Assembly: GCA_037127315.1 (NCBI GenBank)
Contig: JBBBDQ010001941.1
Span: 1-64,000, forward strand
From: Ascarosepion bandense
Taxonomy: Eukaryota > Mollusca > Cephalopoda > Sepiida > Sepiidae
Reading direction: 5' to 3'
Length of the DNA: 64,000 bases
Part shown: positions 23,551 to 37,300 of the stretch, in pieces
Layout: every line of letters begins with the position of its first letter
How positions within the stretch are numbered: position 1 is the first letter of the stretch
Program-made: the position numbers and the translations under genes
Notes under the pieces: model-generated
What the model was told of the DNA's origin: nothing
What the model saw: the letters and a program-made list of their open reading frames with translations, nothing else
Databases searched by the model: none

Positions 23551-25031
23551 ATTCTGAGCAATATAAATGAGTGTACTGAAAGCCGGAAAATTGCGCATTT
23601 AGTGTATTTTCATGCATATCAAGATTAATGCTGATTCTTATGTAAATTGATGTGTAGAATCATATGGTTTCATTTAAAATTGATTCTGAGCAATAGAAAT
23701 GACTGTACTGAAAGTCCAAAAACTGCGCATTTAGTGTATTTTCATGCATATCAAGATTAATGCTGATTCTTATGTAAATTGATGTGTAGAATCACATGGT
23801 TTCATTTAAAATTGATTCTGAGCAATATAAATGAGTGTACTGAAAGCCCGAAAATTGCGTATTTAGTGTATACTCATGCATATCAAGATTAATGCTGATT
23901 CTTATGTAAATTGATGTGTAGAATCATATGGTTTCATTTAAAATTGATTCTGAGCAATATAAATGACTGTACTGAAAGCCCGAAAATTGCGCATTTAGTG
24001 TATTTTCATGCATATCAAGATTAATGCTGATTCTTATGTAAATTGATGTGTAGAATCATATGGTCTCATTTAAAATTGATTCTGATCAATATAAATGAGT
24101 GTACTGTAAGCCCGAAAATTGAGCATTTAGTGTATTTTCATGCATATGAAGATTAATGCTGATTCTTATGTAAATTGATGTGTAGAATCATATGGATTCA
24201 ATTAAAATTGATTCTGAGGAATATAAATGAGTGTACTGAAAGCCCGAAAATTGCGCATTTAGTGTATTTTCATGCATATCAAGATTAATGCTGATTCTTA
24301 TGTAAATTGATGTGTAGAATCATATGGTCTCATTTAAAATTGATTCTGATCAATATAAATGAGTGTACTGAAAGACCAAACACTGCGCATTTAGTGTATT
24401 TTCATGCATATCAAGATTAATGCTGATTCTTATGTCAATTGATGTGTAGAATCATATGGTCTCATTTAAATTGACTCCGAGCGACATGAATGTGTGTACT
24501 GAAAGCCCGAAAATTGCGCATTTAGTGTATTTTCATGCATATCAAGATTAATGCTGATTCTTATATAAATTGATGTGTAGAATCATATGGTCTCATTTAA
24601 AATTGATTCCGAGCAATATAAATGAGTGTACTGAAAGCCCGAAAATTGCGCATTTAGTGTATTTTCATGCATATCAAGATTAATGCGGATTCTTATGTAA
24701 ATTGATGTGTAGAATCATATGGTTTCATTTAAAATTGATTCTGAGCAATAGAAATGATTGTACTGAAAGACCGAAAATTGCGCATTTAGTGTATTTTCAT
24801 GCATATCAAGATTAATGCTGATTCTTATGTAAATTGATGTGTAGAATCATATGGTTTCATTTAAAATTGATTCTGAGCAATATAAATGAGTGTACTGAAA
24901 GCCCGAAATTTGCGCATTTAGTGTATTTTCATGCATATCAAGTTTAATGTTGATTCTTATGTAAATTGATGTGTAGAATCATACGGTCTCATTTAAAATT
25001 GATTCTGAGCAATATAAATGAGTGTACTGAA

Positions 25032-26878
25032 AGCTGGAATATTGCGCATTAAGTGTATTTTCATGCATATCAAGATTAATGCTAATTCTTATGTAAATTG
25101 ATGTGTAGTATCATATGGTCTCATTTAAAATTGATTCTGATCAATATAAATGAGTGTACTGTAAGCCCGAAAATTGAGCATTTAGTGTATTTTCATGCAT
25201 ATCAAGATTAATGCTGATTCTTATGTAAATTGATGTGTAGAATCATACGGTCTCATTTAAAATTGATTCTGAGCAATATAAATGAGTGTACTGAAAGCCA
25301 GAAAATTGCGCATTTAGTGTATTTTCATGCATATCAAGATTAATGCTGATTCTTATGTAAATTGATGTGTAGAATCATATGGATTCAATTAAAATTGATT
25401 CTGAGCAATATAAATGAGTGTACTGAAAGCCCGAAAATTGCGCATTTAGTGTATTTTCATGCATATCAAGATTAATGCTGATTCTTATGTAAATTGATGT
25501 GTAGAATCGTATGGTCTCATTTAAAATTGATTCTGATCAATATAAATGAGTGTACTGAAAGACCAAACACTGCGCATTTACTGTATTTTCATGCATATCA
25601 AGATTAATGCTGATTCTTATGTAAATTGATATGTAGAATCATATGGTTTCATTTAAAATTGATTCTGAGCAATATAAATGAGTGTACTGAAAGCCCGAAA
25701 ATTACTCATTTAGTGTATTTTCATGCATATCAAGATTAATGCTGATTCTTATGTAAATTGATGTGTAGAATCACATGGTTTCATTTCAAATTGATTCTGA
25801 GCAATATAAATGAGTGTACTGAAAGCCCAAAAATTGCGCATTTAGTGTATTTTCATGCATATCAAGATTAATGCTGATTCTTATGTAAATTGATGTGTAG
25901 AATCATATGGTTTCATTTAAAATTGATTCTGAGCAATATAAATGAGTGTACTGAAAACCCGAAAATTGCGCATTTAGTGTATTTTCATGCATGTCAAGAT
26001 TAATACTGATTCTTATGTAAATTGATATGTAGAATCATATGGTTTCATTTAAAATTGATTCTGAGCAATATAAATGTGTGTACTGAAAGCCCGAAAATTG
26101 CGCATTTAGTGTATTTTCAGCATATCAAGATTAATGCGGATTCTTATGTAAATTGATGTGTAGATTCATATGGTCTCATTTAAAATTGATTCTGAGCAAT
26201 ATAAATGAGTGTACTGAAAGCCCGAAAATTGCGCATTTAGTGTATTTTCATGCATATCAAGATTAATGCTGATTCTTATGTAAATTGATGTGTAGAATCA
26301 TACGGTCTCATTTAAAATTGATTCTGAGCAATATAAATGTGTGTACTGAAAGCCCGAAAATTGCGCATTTAGTGTATTTTCATGCATATCAAGATTAATG
26401 CTGATTCTTATGTAAATTGATGTGTAGAATCATATGGTCTCATTTAAAATTGATTCCGAGCAATATAAATGAGTGTACTGAAAGCCCGAAAATTTCGCAT
26501 TTAGTGTATTTTCATGCATATCAAGATTAATGCTGATTCTTATGTAAATTGATGTGTAGAATCATATGGTTTCATTTAAAATTGATTCTGAGCAATAGAA
26601 ATGACTGTACTGAAAGTCCGATAATTGCGCATTTAGTGTATTTTCATGCATATCAAGATTAATGCTGATTCTTATGTAATTTGATGTGTAGAATCAAATG
26701 GTTTCACTTAAAATTGATTCTGAGCAATATAATTGAGTGTACTGAAAGCCCGAAATTTGCGCATTTAGTGTATTTTCATGCATATCAAGATTAATGCTGA
26801 TTCTTATGTAAATTGATGTGTAGAATCATACGGTCTCATTTAAAATTGATTCTGAGCAATATAAATCAGTGTACTGAA
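25032..26878 (-). repeat. 14-monomer HOR-like unit, outlying copy
   Basis: AGCTGGAATATTG at 25032 and 26879 bounds 1847 bp (14 units less 1 bp). The first monomers (GCTAATTCTT, GTAAGCCCGAAAATTGAGC, ATTCAATTAAAATTG, CGTATGG, GACCAAACACTGCGCATTTACTG, ATTACTCATTTAG) and the last ones (CAATAGAAATGACTG, CCCGAAATTTGCGC) repeat the order of the units at 57.4-61.0 kb. The middle differs: GCGGATTC with GTAGATTC units replace the GATTCATATG/ATTACTC units. It is therefore a related but rearranged copy about 32 kb from the main series. Confidence 0.65.
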
Positions 26879-27749
26879 AGCTGGAATATTGCGCATTAAG
26901 TGTATTTTCATGCATGTCAAGATTAATGCTGATTCTTATGTAAATTGATATGTAGAATCATATGGTCTCATTTAAAATTGATTCTGAGCAATATAAATGT
27001 GTGTACTGAAAGCCCGAAAATTGCGCATTTAGTGTATTTTCATGCATATCAAGATTAATGCTGATTCATATGTAAATTGATGTGTAGAATCATACGGTCT
27101 CATTTAAAATTGATTCTGAGCAATATAAATGAGTGTACTGAAAGCCCGAAAATTACTCATTTAGTGTATTTTCATGCATATCAAGATTAATGCTGATTCT
27201 TATGTAAATTGATGTGTAGAATCACATGGTTTCATTTCAAATTGATTCTGAGCAATATAAATGAGTGTACTGAAAGCCCGAAAATTGCGCATTTAGTGTA
27301 TTTTCATGCATATCAAGATTAATGCTGATTCTTATGTAAATTGATGTGTAGAATCATATGGTTTCATTTAAAATTGATTCTGAGCAATATAAATGAGTGT
27401 ACTGAAAGCCCGAAAATTGCGCATTTAGTGTATTTTCATGCATGTCAAGATTAATGCTGATTCTTATGTAAATTGATATGTAGAATCATATGGTTTCATT
27501 TAAAATTGATTCTGAGCAATATAAATGTGTGTACTGAAAGCCCGAAAATTGCGCATTTAGTGTATTTTCATGCATATCAAGATTAATGCGGATTCTTATG
27601 TAAATTGATGTGTAGAATCATATGGTTTCATTTAAAATTGATTCAGAGCAATATAAATGAGTGTACTGAAAGCCCGAAAATTGCGCATTTAGTGTATTTT
27701 CATGCATATCAAGATTAATGCTGATTCTTATGTAAATTGATGTGTAGAA

Positions 27750-30650
27750 TCATACGGTCTCATTTAAAATTGATTCTGAGCAATATAAATGTGTGTACTG
27801 AAAGCCCGAAAATTGCGCATTTAGTGTATTTTCATGCATATCAAGATTAATGCTGATTCTTATGTAAATTGATGTGTAGAATCATATGGTCTCATTTAAA
27901 ATTGATTCTGAGCAATAGAAATGACTGTACTGTCAGACCGAAAATTGCGCATTTAGTGTATTTTCATGCATATCAAGATTAATGCTGATTCTTATGTAAA
28001 TTGATGTGTAGAATCATACGGTCTCATTTAAAATTGATTCTGAGCAATATAAATGAGTGTACTGAAAGCCCGAATATTGCGCATTTAGTGTATTTTCAGG
28101 CATATCAAGATTAATGCTGATTCTTATGTAAATTGATGTGTAGAATCATATGGATTCAATTAAAATTGATTCTGAGCAATATAAATGAGTGTACTGAAAG
28201 CCCGAAAATTACTCATTTAGTGTATTTCTATGCATATCAAGATTAATGCTGATTCTTATGTACATTGATGTGTAGAATCATACGGTCTCATTTAAAATTG
28301 ATTCTGAGCAATATAAATGTGTGTACTGAAAGCCCAAAAATTGCGCATTTAGTGTATTTTCATGCATATCAAGATTAATGCTGATTCTTATGTAAATTGA
28401 TGTGTAGAATCATATCGTCTCATTTAAAATTGATTCCGAGCAATATAAATGAGTGTACTGAAAGCCCGAAAATTGCGCATTTAGTGTATTTTCATGCATA
28501 TCAAGATTAATGCTGATTCTTATGTAAATTGATGTGTAGAATCATACGGTTTCATTTAAAATTGATTCTGAGCAATATAAATGAATGTACTGAAAGCCCG
28601 AAAATTGCGCATTTAGTGTATTTTCATGCATATCAAGATTAATGCTGATTCTTATGTAAATTGATGTGTAGAATCGTATGGTCTCGTTTAAAATTGATTC
28701 TGATCAATATAAATGAGTGTACTGAAAGACCAAACACTGCGCATTTAGTGTATTTTCATGCATATCAAGATTAATGCTGATTCATATGTAAATTGACGTG
28801 TAGAATCATACGGTCTCATTTAAAATTGATTCTGAGCAATATAAATGAGTGTACTGAAAGCCCGAAAATTACTCATTTAGTGTATTTTCATGCATATCAA
28901 GATTAATGCTGATTCTTATGTAAATTGATGTGTAGAATCACATGGTTTCATTTCAAATTTATTCTGAGCAATATAAATGAGTGTACTGAAAGCCCGAAAA
29001 TTGCGCATTTAGTGTATTTTCAAGCATATCAAGATTAATGCTGATTCTTATGTAAATTGATGTGTAAAATCATATGGTTTCATTTAAAATTGATTCTGAG
29101 CAATATAAATGAGTGTACTGAAAGCCCGAAAATTGCGCATTTACTGTATTTTCATGCATGTCAAGATTAATGCTGATTCTTATGTAAATTGATGTGTAGA
29201 ATCATACGGTCTCATTTAAAATTGATTCTGAGCAATATAAATGTGTGTACTGAAAGCCCGAAAATTGCGCATTTAGTGTATTTTCATGCATATCAAGATT
29301 AATGCTGATTCTTATGTAAATTGATGTGTAGAATCATATGGTCTCATTTAAAATTGATTCTGAGCAATAGAAATGACTGTACTGTCAGACCGAAAATTGC
29401 GCATTTAGTGTATTTTCATGCATATCAAGATTAATGCTGATTCTTATGTAAATTGATGTGTAGAATCATACGGTCTCATTTAAAATTGATTCTGAGCAAT
29501 ATAAATGAGTGTACTGAAAGCCCGAATATTGCGCATTTAGTGTATTTTCAGGCATATCAAGATTAATGCTGATTCTTATGTAAATTGATGTGTAGAATCA
29601 TATGGATTCAATTAAAATTGATTCTGAGCAATATAAATGAGTGTACTGAAAGCCCGAAAATTACTCATTTAGTGTATTTCTATGCATATCAAGATTAATG
29701 CTGATTCTTATGTACATTGATGTGTAGAATCATACGGTCTCATTTAAAATTGATTCTGAGCAATATAAATGTGTGTACTGAAAGCCCAAAAATTGCGCAT
29801 TTAGTGTATTTTCATGCATATCAAGATTAATGCTGATTCTTATGTAAATTGATGTGTAGAATCATATCGTCTCATTTAAAATTGATTCCGAGCAATATAA
29901 ATGAGTGTACTGAAAGCCCGAAAATTGCGCATTTAGTGTATTTTCATGCATATCAAGATTAATGCTGATTCTTATGTAAATTGATGTGTAGAATCATACG
30001 GTTTCATTTAAAATTGATTCTGAGCAATATAAATGAATGTACTGAAAGCCCGAAAATTGCGCATTTAGTGAATTTTCATGCATATCAAGATTAATGCTGA
30101 TTCTTATGTAAATTGATGTGTAGAATCGTATGGTCTCGTTTAAAATTGATTCTGATCAATATAAATGAGTGTACTGAAAGACCAAACACTGCGCATTTAG
30201 TGTATTTTCATGCATATCAAGATTAATGCTGATTCATATGTAAATTGACGTGTAGAATCATACGGTCTCATTTAAAATTGATTCTGAGCAATATAAATGA
30301 GTGTACTGAAAGCCCGAAAATTACTCATTTAGTGTATTTTCATGCATATCAAGATTAATGCTGATTCTTATGTAAATTGATGTGTAGAATCACATGGTTT
30401 CATTTCAAATTTATTCTGAGCAATATAAATGAGTGTACTGAAAGCCCGAAAATTGCGCATTTAGTGTATTTTCAAGCATATCAAGATTAATGCTGATTCT
30501 TATGTAAATTGATGTGTAAAATCATATGGTTTCATTTAAAATTGATTCTGAGCAATATAAATGAGTGTACTGAAAGCCCGAAAATTGCGCATTTACTGTA
30601 TTTTCATGCATGTCAAGATTAATGCTGATTCTTATGTAAATTGATATGTA
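27750..30650 (-). repeat. 11-monomer tandem duplication (1452 bp)
   Basis: TGTCAGACCG at 27931 and 29383, and GGTCTCGTTT at 28680 and 30132, are each exactly 1452 bp apart. Between them both copies share CCGAATATTGC, TTTTCAGGCATATC, GATTCAATT, ATTACTCATTTAGTGTATTTCTATG, GTACATTGATG, AGCCCAAAAATTG, CATATCGTCTC, AATGAATGTACTG, GATTCATATG with AATTGACGTG, TTTCAAATTTATTC, TTTTCAAGCATATC and GTGTAAAATC. Near-identity over the whole block indicates a recent duplication. One difference is GTGAATTTTC at about 30069 against GTGTATTTTC at about 28618. Confidence 0.85.
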
Positions 30651-31399
30651 GAATCATATGGTTTCATTTAAAATTGATTCTGAGCAATATAAATGTGTGT
30701 ACTGAAAGCCCGAAAATTGCACATTTAGTGTATTTTCATGCATATCAAGATTAATGCGGATTCATAGGTAAATTGATGTGTAGATTCATATGGTCTCATT
30801 TAAAATTGATTCTGAGCAATATAAATGAGTGTACTGAAAGCCGGAAAATTGCGCATTTAGTGTATTTTCAGCATATCAAGATTAATGCTGATTCTTATGT
30901 AAATTGATGTGTAGAATCATACGGTCTCATTTAAAATTGATTCTGAGCAATATAAATGTGTGTACTGAAAGCCCGAAAATTGCGCATTTAGTGTATTTTC
31001 ATGCATATCAAGATTAATGCTGATTCTTATGTAAATTGATGTGTAGAATCATATCGTCTCATTTAAAATTGATTCCGAGCAATATAAATGAGTGTACTGA
31101 AAGCCCGAAAATTGCGCATTTAGTGTATTTTCATGCATATCAAGATTAATGCTGATTCTTATGTAAATTGATGTGTAGAATCATACGGTCTCATTTAAAA
31201 TTGATTCTCAGCAATATAAATGTGTGTACTGAAAGCCCGAAAATTGCGCATTTAGTGTATTTTCATGCATATCAAGATTAATGCTGATTCTTATGTAAAT
31301 TGATGTGTAGAATCATACGGTTTCATTTAAGATTGATTCTGAGCAATCTAAATGAGTGTACTGAAAGCCCGAAATTTGCGCATTTAGTGTATTTTCATG

Positions 31400-34300
31400 C
31401 ATATCAAGATTAATGCTGATTCTTATGTAAATTGATGTGTAGAATCATACGGTCTCATTTAAAATTGATTTTTAGCAATATAAATGAGTGTACTGAAAAC
31501 CCGAAAATTGCGCATTTAGTGTATTTTCAGGCATATCAAGATTAATGCTGATTCTTATGTAAATTGATGTGTAGAATCATATGGATTCAATTAAAATTGA
31601 TTCTGAGCAATATAAATGAGTGTACTGAAAGCCGGAAAATTGCGCATTTAGTGTATTTTCATGCATATCAAGATTAATGCAGATTCTTACGTAAATTGAT
31701 GTGTAGAATCGTATGGTCTCGTTTAAAATTGATTCTGATCAATATACATGAGTGTACTGCAAGACCAAACACTGCGCATTTAGTGTATTTTCATGCATAT
31801 CAAGATTAATGCTGATTCATATGTAAATTGATGTGTAGAATCATACGGTCTCATTTAAAATTGATTCTGAGCTATATAAATGAGTGTACTGAAAGCCCGA
31901 AAATTACTCATTTAGTGTATTTTCATGCATATCAAGATTAATGCTGATTCTTATGTAAATTGATGTGTAGAATCACATGGTTTCATTTCAAATTGATTCT
32001 GAGCAATATAAATGAGTGTACTGAAAGCCCGAAAATTGCGCATTTAGTGTATTTTCATGCATATCAAGATTAATGCTGATTCTTATGTAAATTGATGTGT
32101 AGAATCATATCGTCTCATTTAAAATTGATTCCGAGCAATATAAATGAGTGTACTGAAAGCCCGAAAATTGCGCATTTAGTGTATTTTCATGCATATCAAG
32201 ATTAATGCTGATTCTTATGTAAATTGATGTGTAGAATCATACGGTCTCATTTAAAATTGATTCTGAGCAATATAAATGTGTGTACTGAAAGCCGGAAAAT
32301 TGCGCATTTAGTGTATTTTCATGCATATCAAGATTAATGCTGATTCTTATGTAAATTGATGTGTAGAATCATATGGTCTCATTTAAAATTGATTCCGAGC
32401 AATATAAATGAGTGTACTGAAAGCCCGAAAATTGCGCATTTAGTGTATTTTCATGCATGTCAAGATTAATGCTGATTCTTATGTAAATTGATATGTAGAA
32501 TCATATGGTTTCATTTAAAATTGATTCTGAGCAATATAAATGTGTGTACTGAAAGCCCGAAAATTGCACATTTAGTGTATTTTCATGCATATCAAGATTA
32601 ATGCGGGTTCATATGTAAATTGATGTGTAGATTCATATGGTCTCATTTAAAATTGATTCTGAGCAATATAAATGAGTGTACTGAAAGCCGGAAAATTGCG
32701 CATTTAGTGTATTTTCATGCATATCAAGATTAATGCTGATTCTTATGTAAATTGATGTGTAGAATCATACGGTCTCATTTAAAATTGATTCTGAGCAATA
32801 TAAATGTGTGTACTGAAAGCCCGAAAATTGCGCATTTAGTGTATTTTCATGCATATCAAGATTAATGCTGATTCTTATGTAAATTGATGTGTAGAATCAT
32901 ATCGTCTCATTTAAAATTGATTCCGAGCAATATAAATGAGTGTACTGAAAGCCCGAAAATTGCGCATTTAGTGTATTTTCATGCATATCAAGATTAATGC
33001 TGATTCTTATATAAATTGATGTGTAGAATCATATGGTCTCATTTAAAATTGATTCTGATCCATATAAATGAGTTTACAGAAAGTCCAAATCTGCGCATTT
33101 AGTGTATTTTCATGCATATCAAGATTAATGCTGATTCTTATGTAAATTGATGTGTAGAATCATATGGTTTCATTTAAAATTGATTCTGAGCAATATAAAT
33201 GAGTGTACTGAAAGCCCGAAAATTGCGCATTTAGTGTATTTTCATGCATGTCAAGATTAATGCTGATTCTTATGTAAATTGATATGTAGAATCATATGGT
33301 TTCATTTAAAATTGATTCTGAGCAATATAAATGTGTGTACTGAAAGCCCGAAAATTGCACATTTAGTGTATTTTCATGCATATCAAGATTAATGCGGATT
33401 CTTATGTAAATTGATGTGTAGATTCATATGGTCTCATTTAAAATTGATTCTGAGCAATATAAATGAGTGTACTGAAAGCCGGAAAATTGCGCATTTAGTG
33501 TATTTTCATGCATATCAAGATTAATGCTGATTCTTATGTAAAATGATGTGTAGAATCATACGGTCTCATTTAAAATTGATTCTGAGCAATATAAATGTGT
33601 GTACTGAAAGCCCGAAAATTGCGCATTTAGTGTATTTTCATGCATATCAAGATTAATGCTGATTCTTATGTAAATTGATGTGTAGAATCATGTCGTCTCA
33701 TTTAAAATTGATTCCGAGCAATATAAATGAGTGTACTGAAAGCCCGAAAATTGCGCATTTAGTGTATTTTCATGCATATCAAGATTAATGCTGATTCTTA
33801 TGTAAATTGATGTGTAGAATCATATGGTTTCATTTAAGATTGATTCTGAGCAATCTAAATGAGTGTACTGAAAGCCCGAAATTTGCGCATTTAGTGTATT
33901 TTCATGCATATCAAGATTAATGCTGATTCTTATGTAAATTGATGTGTAGAATCATACGGTCTCATTTAAAATTGATTTTTAGCAATATAAATGAGTGTAC
34001 TGAAAGCCCGAAAATTGCGCATTTAGTGTATTTTCATGCATATCAAGATTAATGCTGATTCTTATGTAAATTGATGTGTAGAATCATATGGATTCAATTA
34101 AAATTGATTCTGAGCAATATAAATGAGTGTACTGAAAGCCCGAAAATTGCGCATTTAGTGTATTTTCATGCATATCAAGATTAATGCTGATTCTTACGTA
34201 AATTGATGTGTAGAATCGTATGGTCTCGTTTAAAATTGATTCTGATCAATATACATGAGTGTACTGCAAGACCAAACACTGCGCATTTAGTGTATTTTCA

Positions 34301-37300
34301 TGCATATCAAAATTAATGCTGATTCATATGTAAATTGATGTGTAGAATCATACGGTCTCATTTAAAATTGATTCTGAACAATATAAATGAGTGTACTGAA
34401 AGCCCGAAAATTACTCATTTAGTGTATTTTCATGCATATCAAGATTAATGCTGATTCTTATGTAAATTGATGTGTAGAATCACGTGGTTTCATTTCAAAT
34501 TGATTCTGAGCAATATAAATGAGTGTACTGAAAGCCCGAAAATTGCGCATTTAGTGTATTTTCATGCATATCAAGATTAATGCTGATTCTTATGTAAATT
34601 GATGTGTAGAATCATATCGTCTCATTTAAAATTGATTCCGAGCAATATAAATGTGTGTACTGAAAGCCCGAAAATTGCACATTTAGTGTATTTTCATGCA
34701 TAACCAAATTAATGCGGATTCTTATGTAAATTGATGTGTAGATTCATATGGTCTCATTTAAAATTGATTCTGAGCAATATAAATGAGTGTACTGAAAGCC
34801 GGAAAATTGCGCATTTAGTGTATTTTCATGCATATCAAGATTAATGCGGATTCTTATGTAAATTGATGTGTAGATTCATATGGTCTCATTTAAAATTGAT
34901 TCTGAGCAATATAAATGAGTGTACTGAAAGCCGGAAAATTGCGCATTTAGTGTATTTTCATGCATATCAAGATTAATGCTGATTCTTATGTAAATTGATG
35001 TGTAGAATCATACGGTCTCATTTAAAATTGATTCTGAGCAATATAAATGTGTGTACTGAAAGCCCGAAAATTCGCATTTAGTGTATTTTCATGCATATCA
35101 AGATTAATGCTGATTCTTATGTAAATTGATGTGTAGAATCATATCGTCTCATTTAAAATTGATTCCGAGCAATATAAATGAGTGTACTGAAAGCCCGAAA
35201 ATTGCGCATTTAGTGTATTTTCATGCATATCAAGATTAATGCTGATTCTTATGTAAATTGATGTGTAGAATCATACGGTTTCATTTAAGATTGATTCTGA
35301 GCAATCTAAATGAGTGTACTGAAAGCCCGAAAATTGCGCATTTAGTGTATTTTCATGCATATCAAGATTAATGCTGATTCTTATGTAAATTGATGTGTAG
35401 AATCATACGGTCTCATTTAAAATTGATTTTTAGCAATATAAATGAGTGTACTGAAAACCCGAAAATTGCGCATTTAGTGTATTTTCAGGCATATCAAGAT
35501 TACTGCTGATTCTTATGTAAATTGATGTGTAGAATCATATGGATTCAATTAAAATTGATTCTGAGCAATATAAATGAGTGTACTGAAAGCCCGAAAATTG
35601 CGCATTTAGTGTATTTTCATGCACATCAAGATTAATGCTGATTCTTACGTAAATTGATGTGTAGAATCGTATGGTCTCGTTTAAAATTGATTCTGATCAA
35701 TATACATGAGTGTACTGCAAGACCAAACACTGCGCATTTAGTGTATTTTCATGCATATCAAGATTAATGCTGATTCATATGTAAATTGATGTGTAGAATC
35801 ATACGGTCTCATTTAAAATTGATTCTGAGCAATATAAATGAGTGTACTGAAAGCCCGAAAATTACTCATTTAGTGTATTTTCATGCATATCAAGATTAAT
35901 GCTGATTCTTATGTAAATTGATGTGTAGAATCACATGGTTTCATTTCAAATTGATTCTGAGCAATATAAATGAGTGTACTGAAAGCCCGAAAATTGCGCA
36001 TTTAGTGTATTTTCATGCATATCAAGATTAATGCTGATTCTTATGTAAATTGATGTGTAGAATCATATCGTCTCATTTAAAATTGATTCCGAGCAATATA
36101 AATGAGTGTACTGAAAGCCCGAAAATTGCGCATTTAGTGTATTTTCATGCATGTCAAGATTAATGCTGATTCTTATGTAAATTGATATGTAGAATCATAT
36201 GGTTTCATTTAAAATTGATTCTGAGCAATATAAATGTGTGTACTGAAAGCCCGAAAATTGCACATTTAGTGTATTTTCATGCATATCAAGATTAATGCGG
36301 GTTCATATGTAAATTGATGTGTAGATTCATATGGTCTCATTTAAAATTGATTCTGAGCAATATAAATGAGTGTACTGAAAGCCGGAAAATTGCGCATTTA
36401 GTGTATTTTCATGCATATCAAAATTAATGCTGATTCTTATGTAAATTGATGTGTAGAATCATACGGTCTCATTTAAAATTGATTCTGAGCAATATAAATG
36501 TGTGTACTGAAAGCCCGAAAATTGCGCATTTAGTGTATTTTCATGCATATCAAGATTAATGCTGATTCTTATGTAAATTGATGTGTAGAATCATATCGTC
36601 TCATTTAAAATTGATTCCGAGCAATATAAAAGAGTGTACTGAAAGCCCGAAAATTGCGCATTTAGTGTATTTTCATGCATATCAAGATTAATGCTGATTC
36701 TTATATAAATTGATGTGTAGAATCATATGGTCTCATTTAAAATTGATTCTGATCCATATAAATGAGTTTACGGAAAGTCCAAATCTGCGCATTTAGTGTA
36801 TTTTCATGCATATCAAGATTAATGCTGATTCTTATGTAAATTGATGTGTAGAATCACATGGTTTCATTTCAAATTGATTCTGAGCAATATAAATGAGTGT
36901 ACTGAAAGCCCGAAAATTGCGCATTTAGTGTATTTTCATGCATATCAAGATTAATGCTGATTCTTATGTAAATTGATGTGTAGAATAATATGGTTTCATT
37001 TAAAATTGATTCTGAGCAATATAAATGAGTGTACTGAAAGCCCGAAAATTGCGCATTTAGTGTATTTTCATGCATGTCAAGATTAATGCTGATTCTTATG
37101 TAAATTGATATGTAGAATCATATGGTTTCATTTAAAATTGATTCTGAGCAATATAAATGTGTGTACTGAAAGCCCGAAAATTGCACATTTAGTGTATTTT
37201 CATGCATATCAAGATTAATGCGGATTCTTATGTAAATTGATGTGTAGATTCATATGGTCTCATTTAAAATTGATTCTGAGCAATATAAATGAGTGTACTG

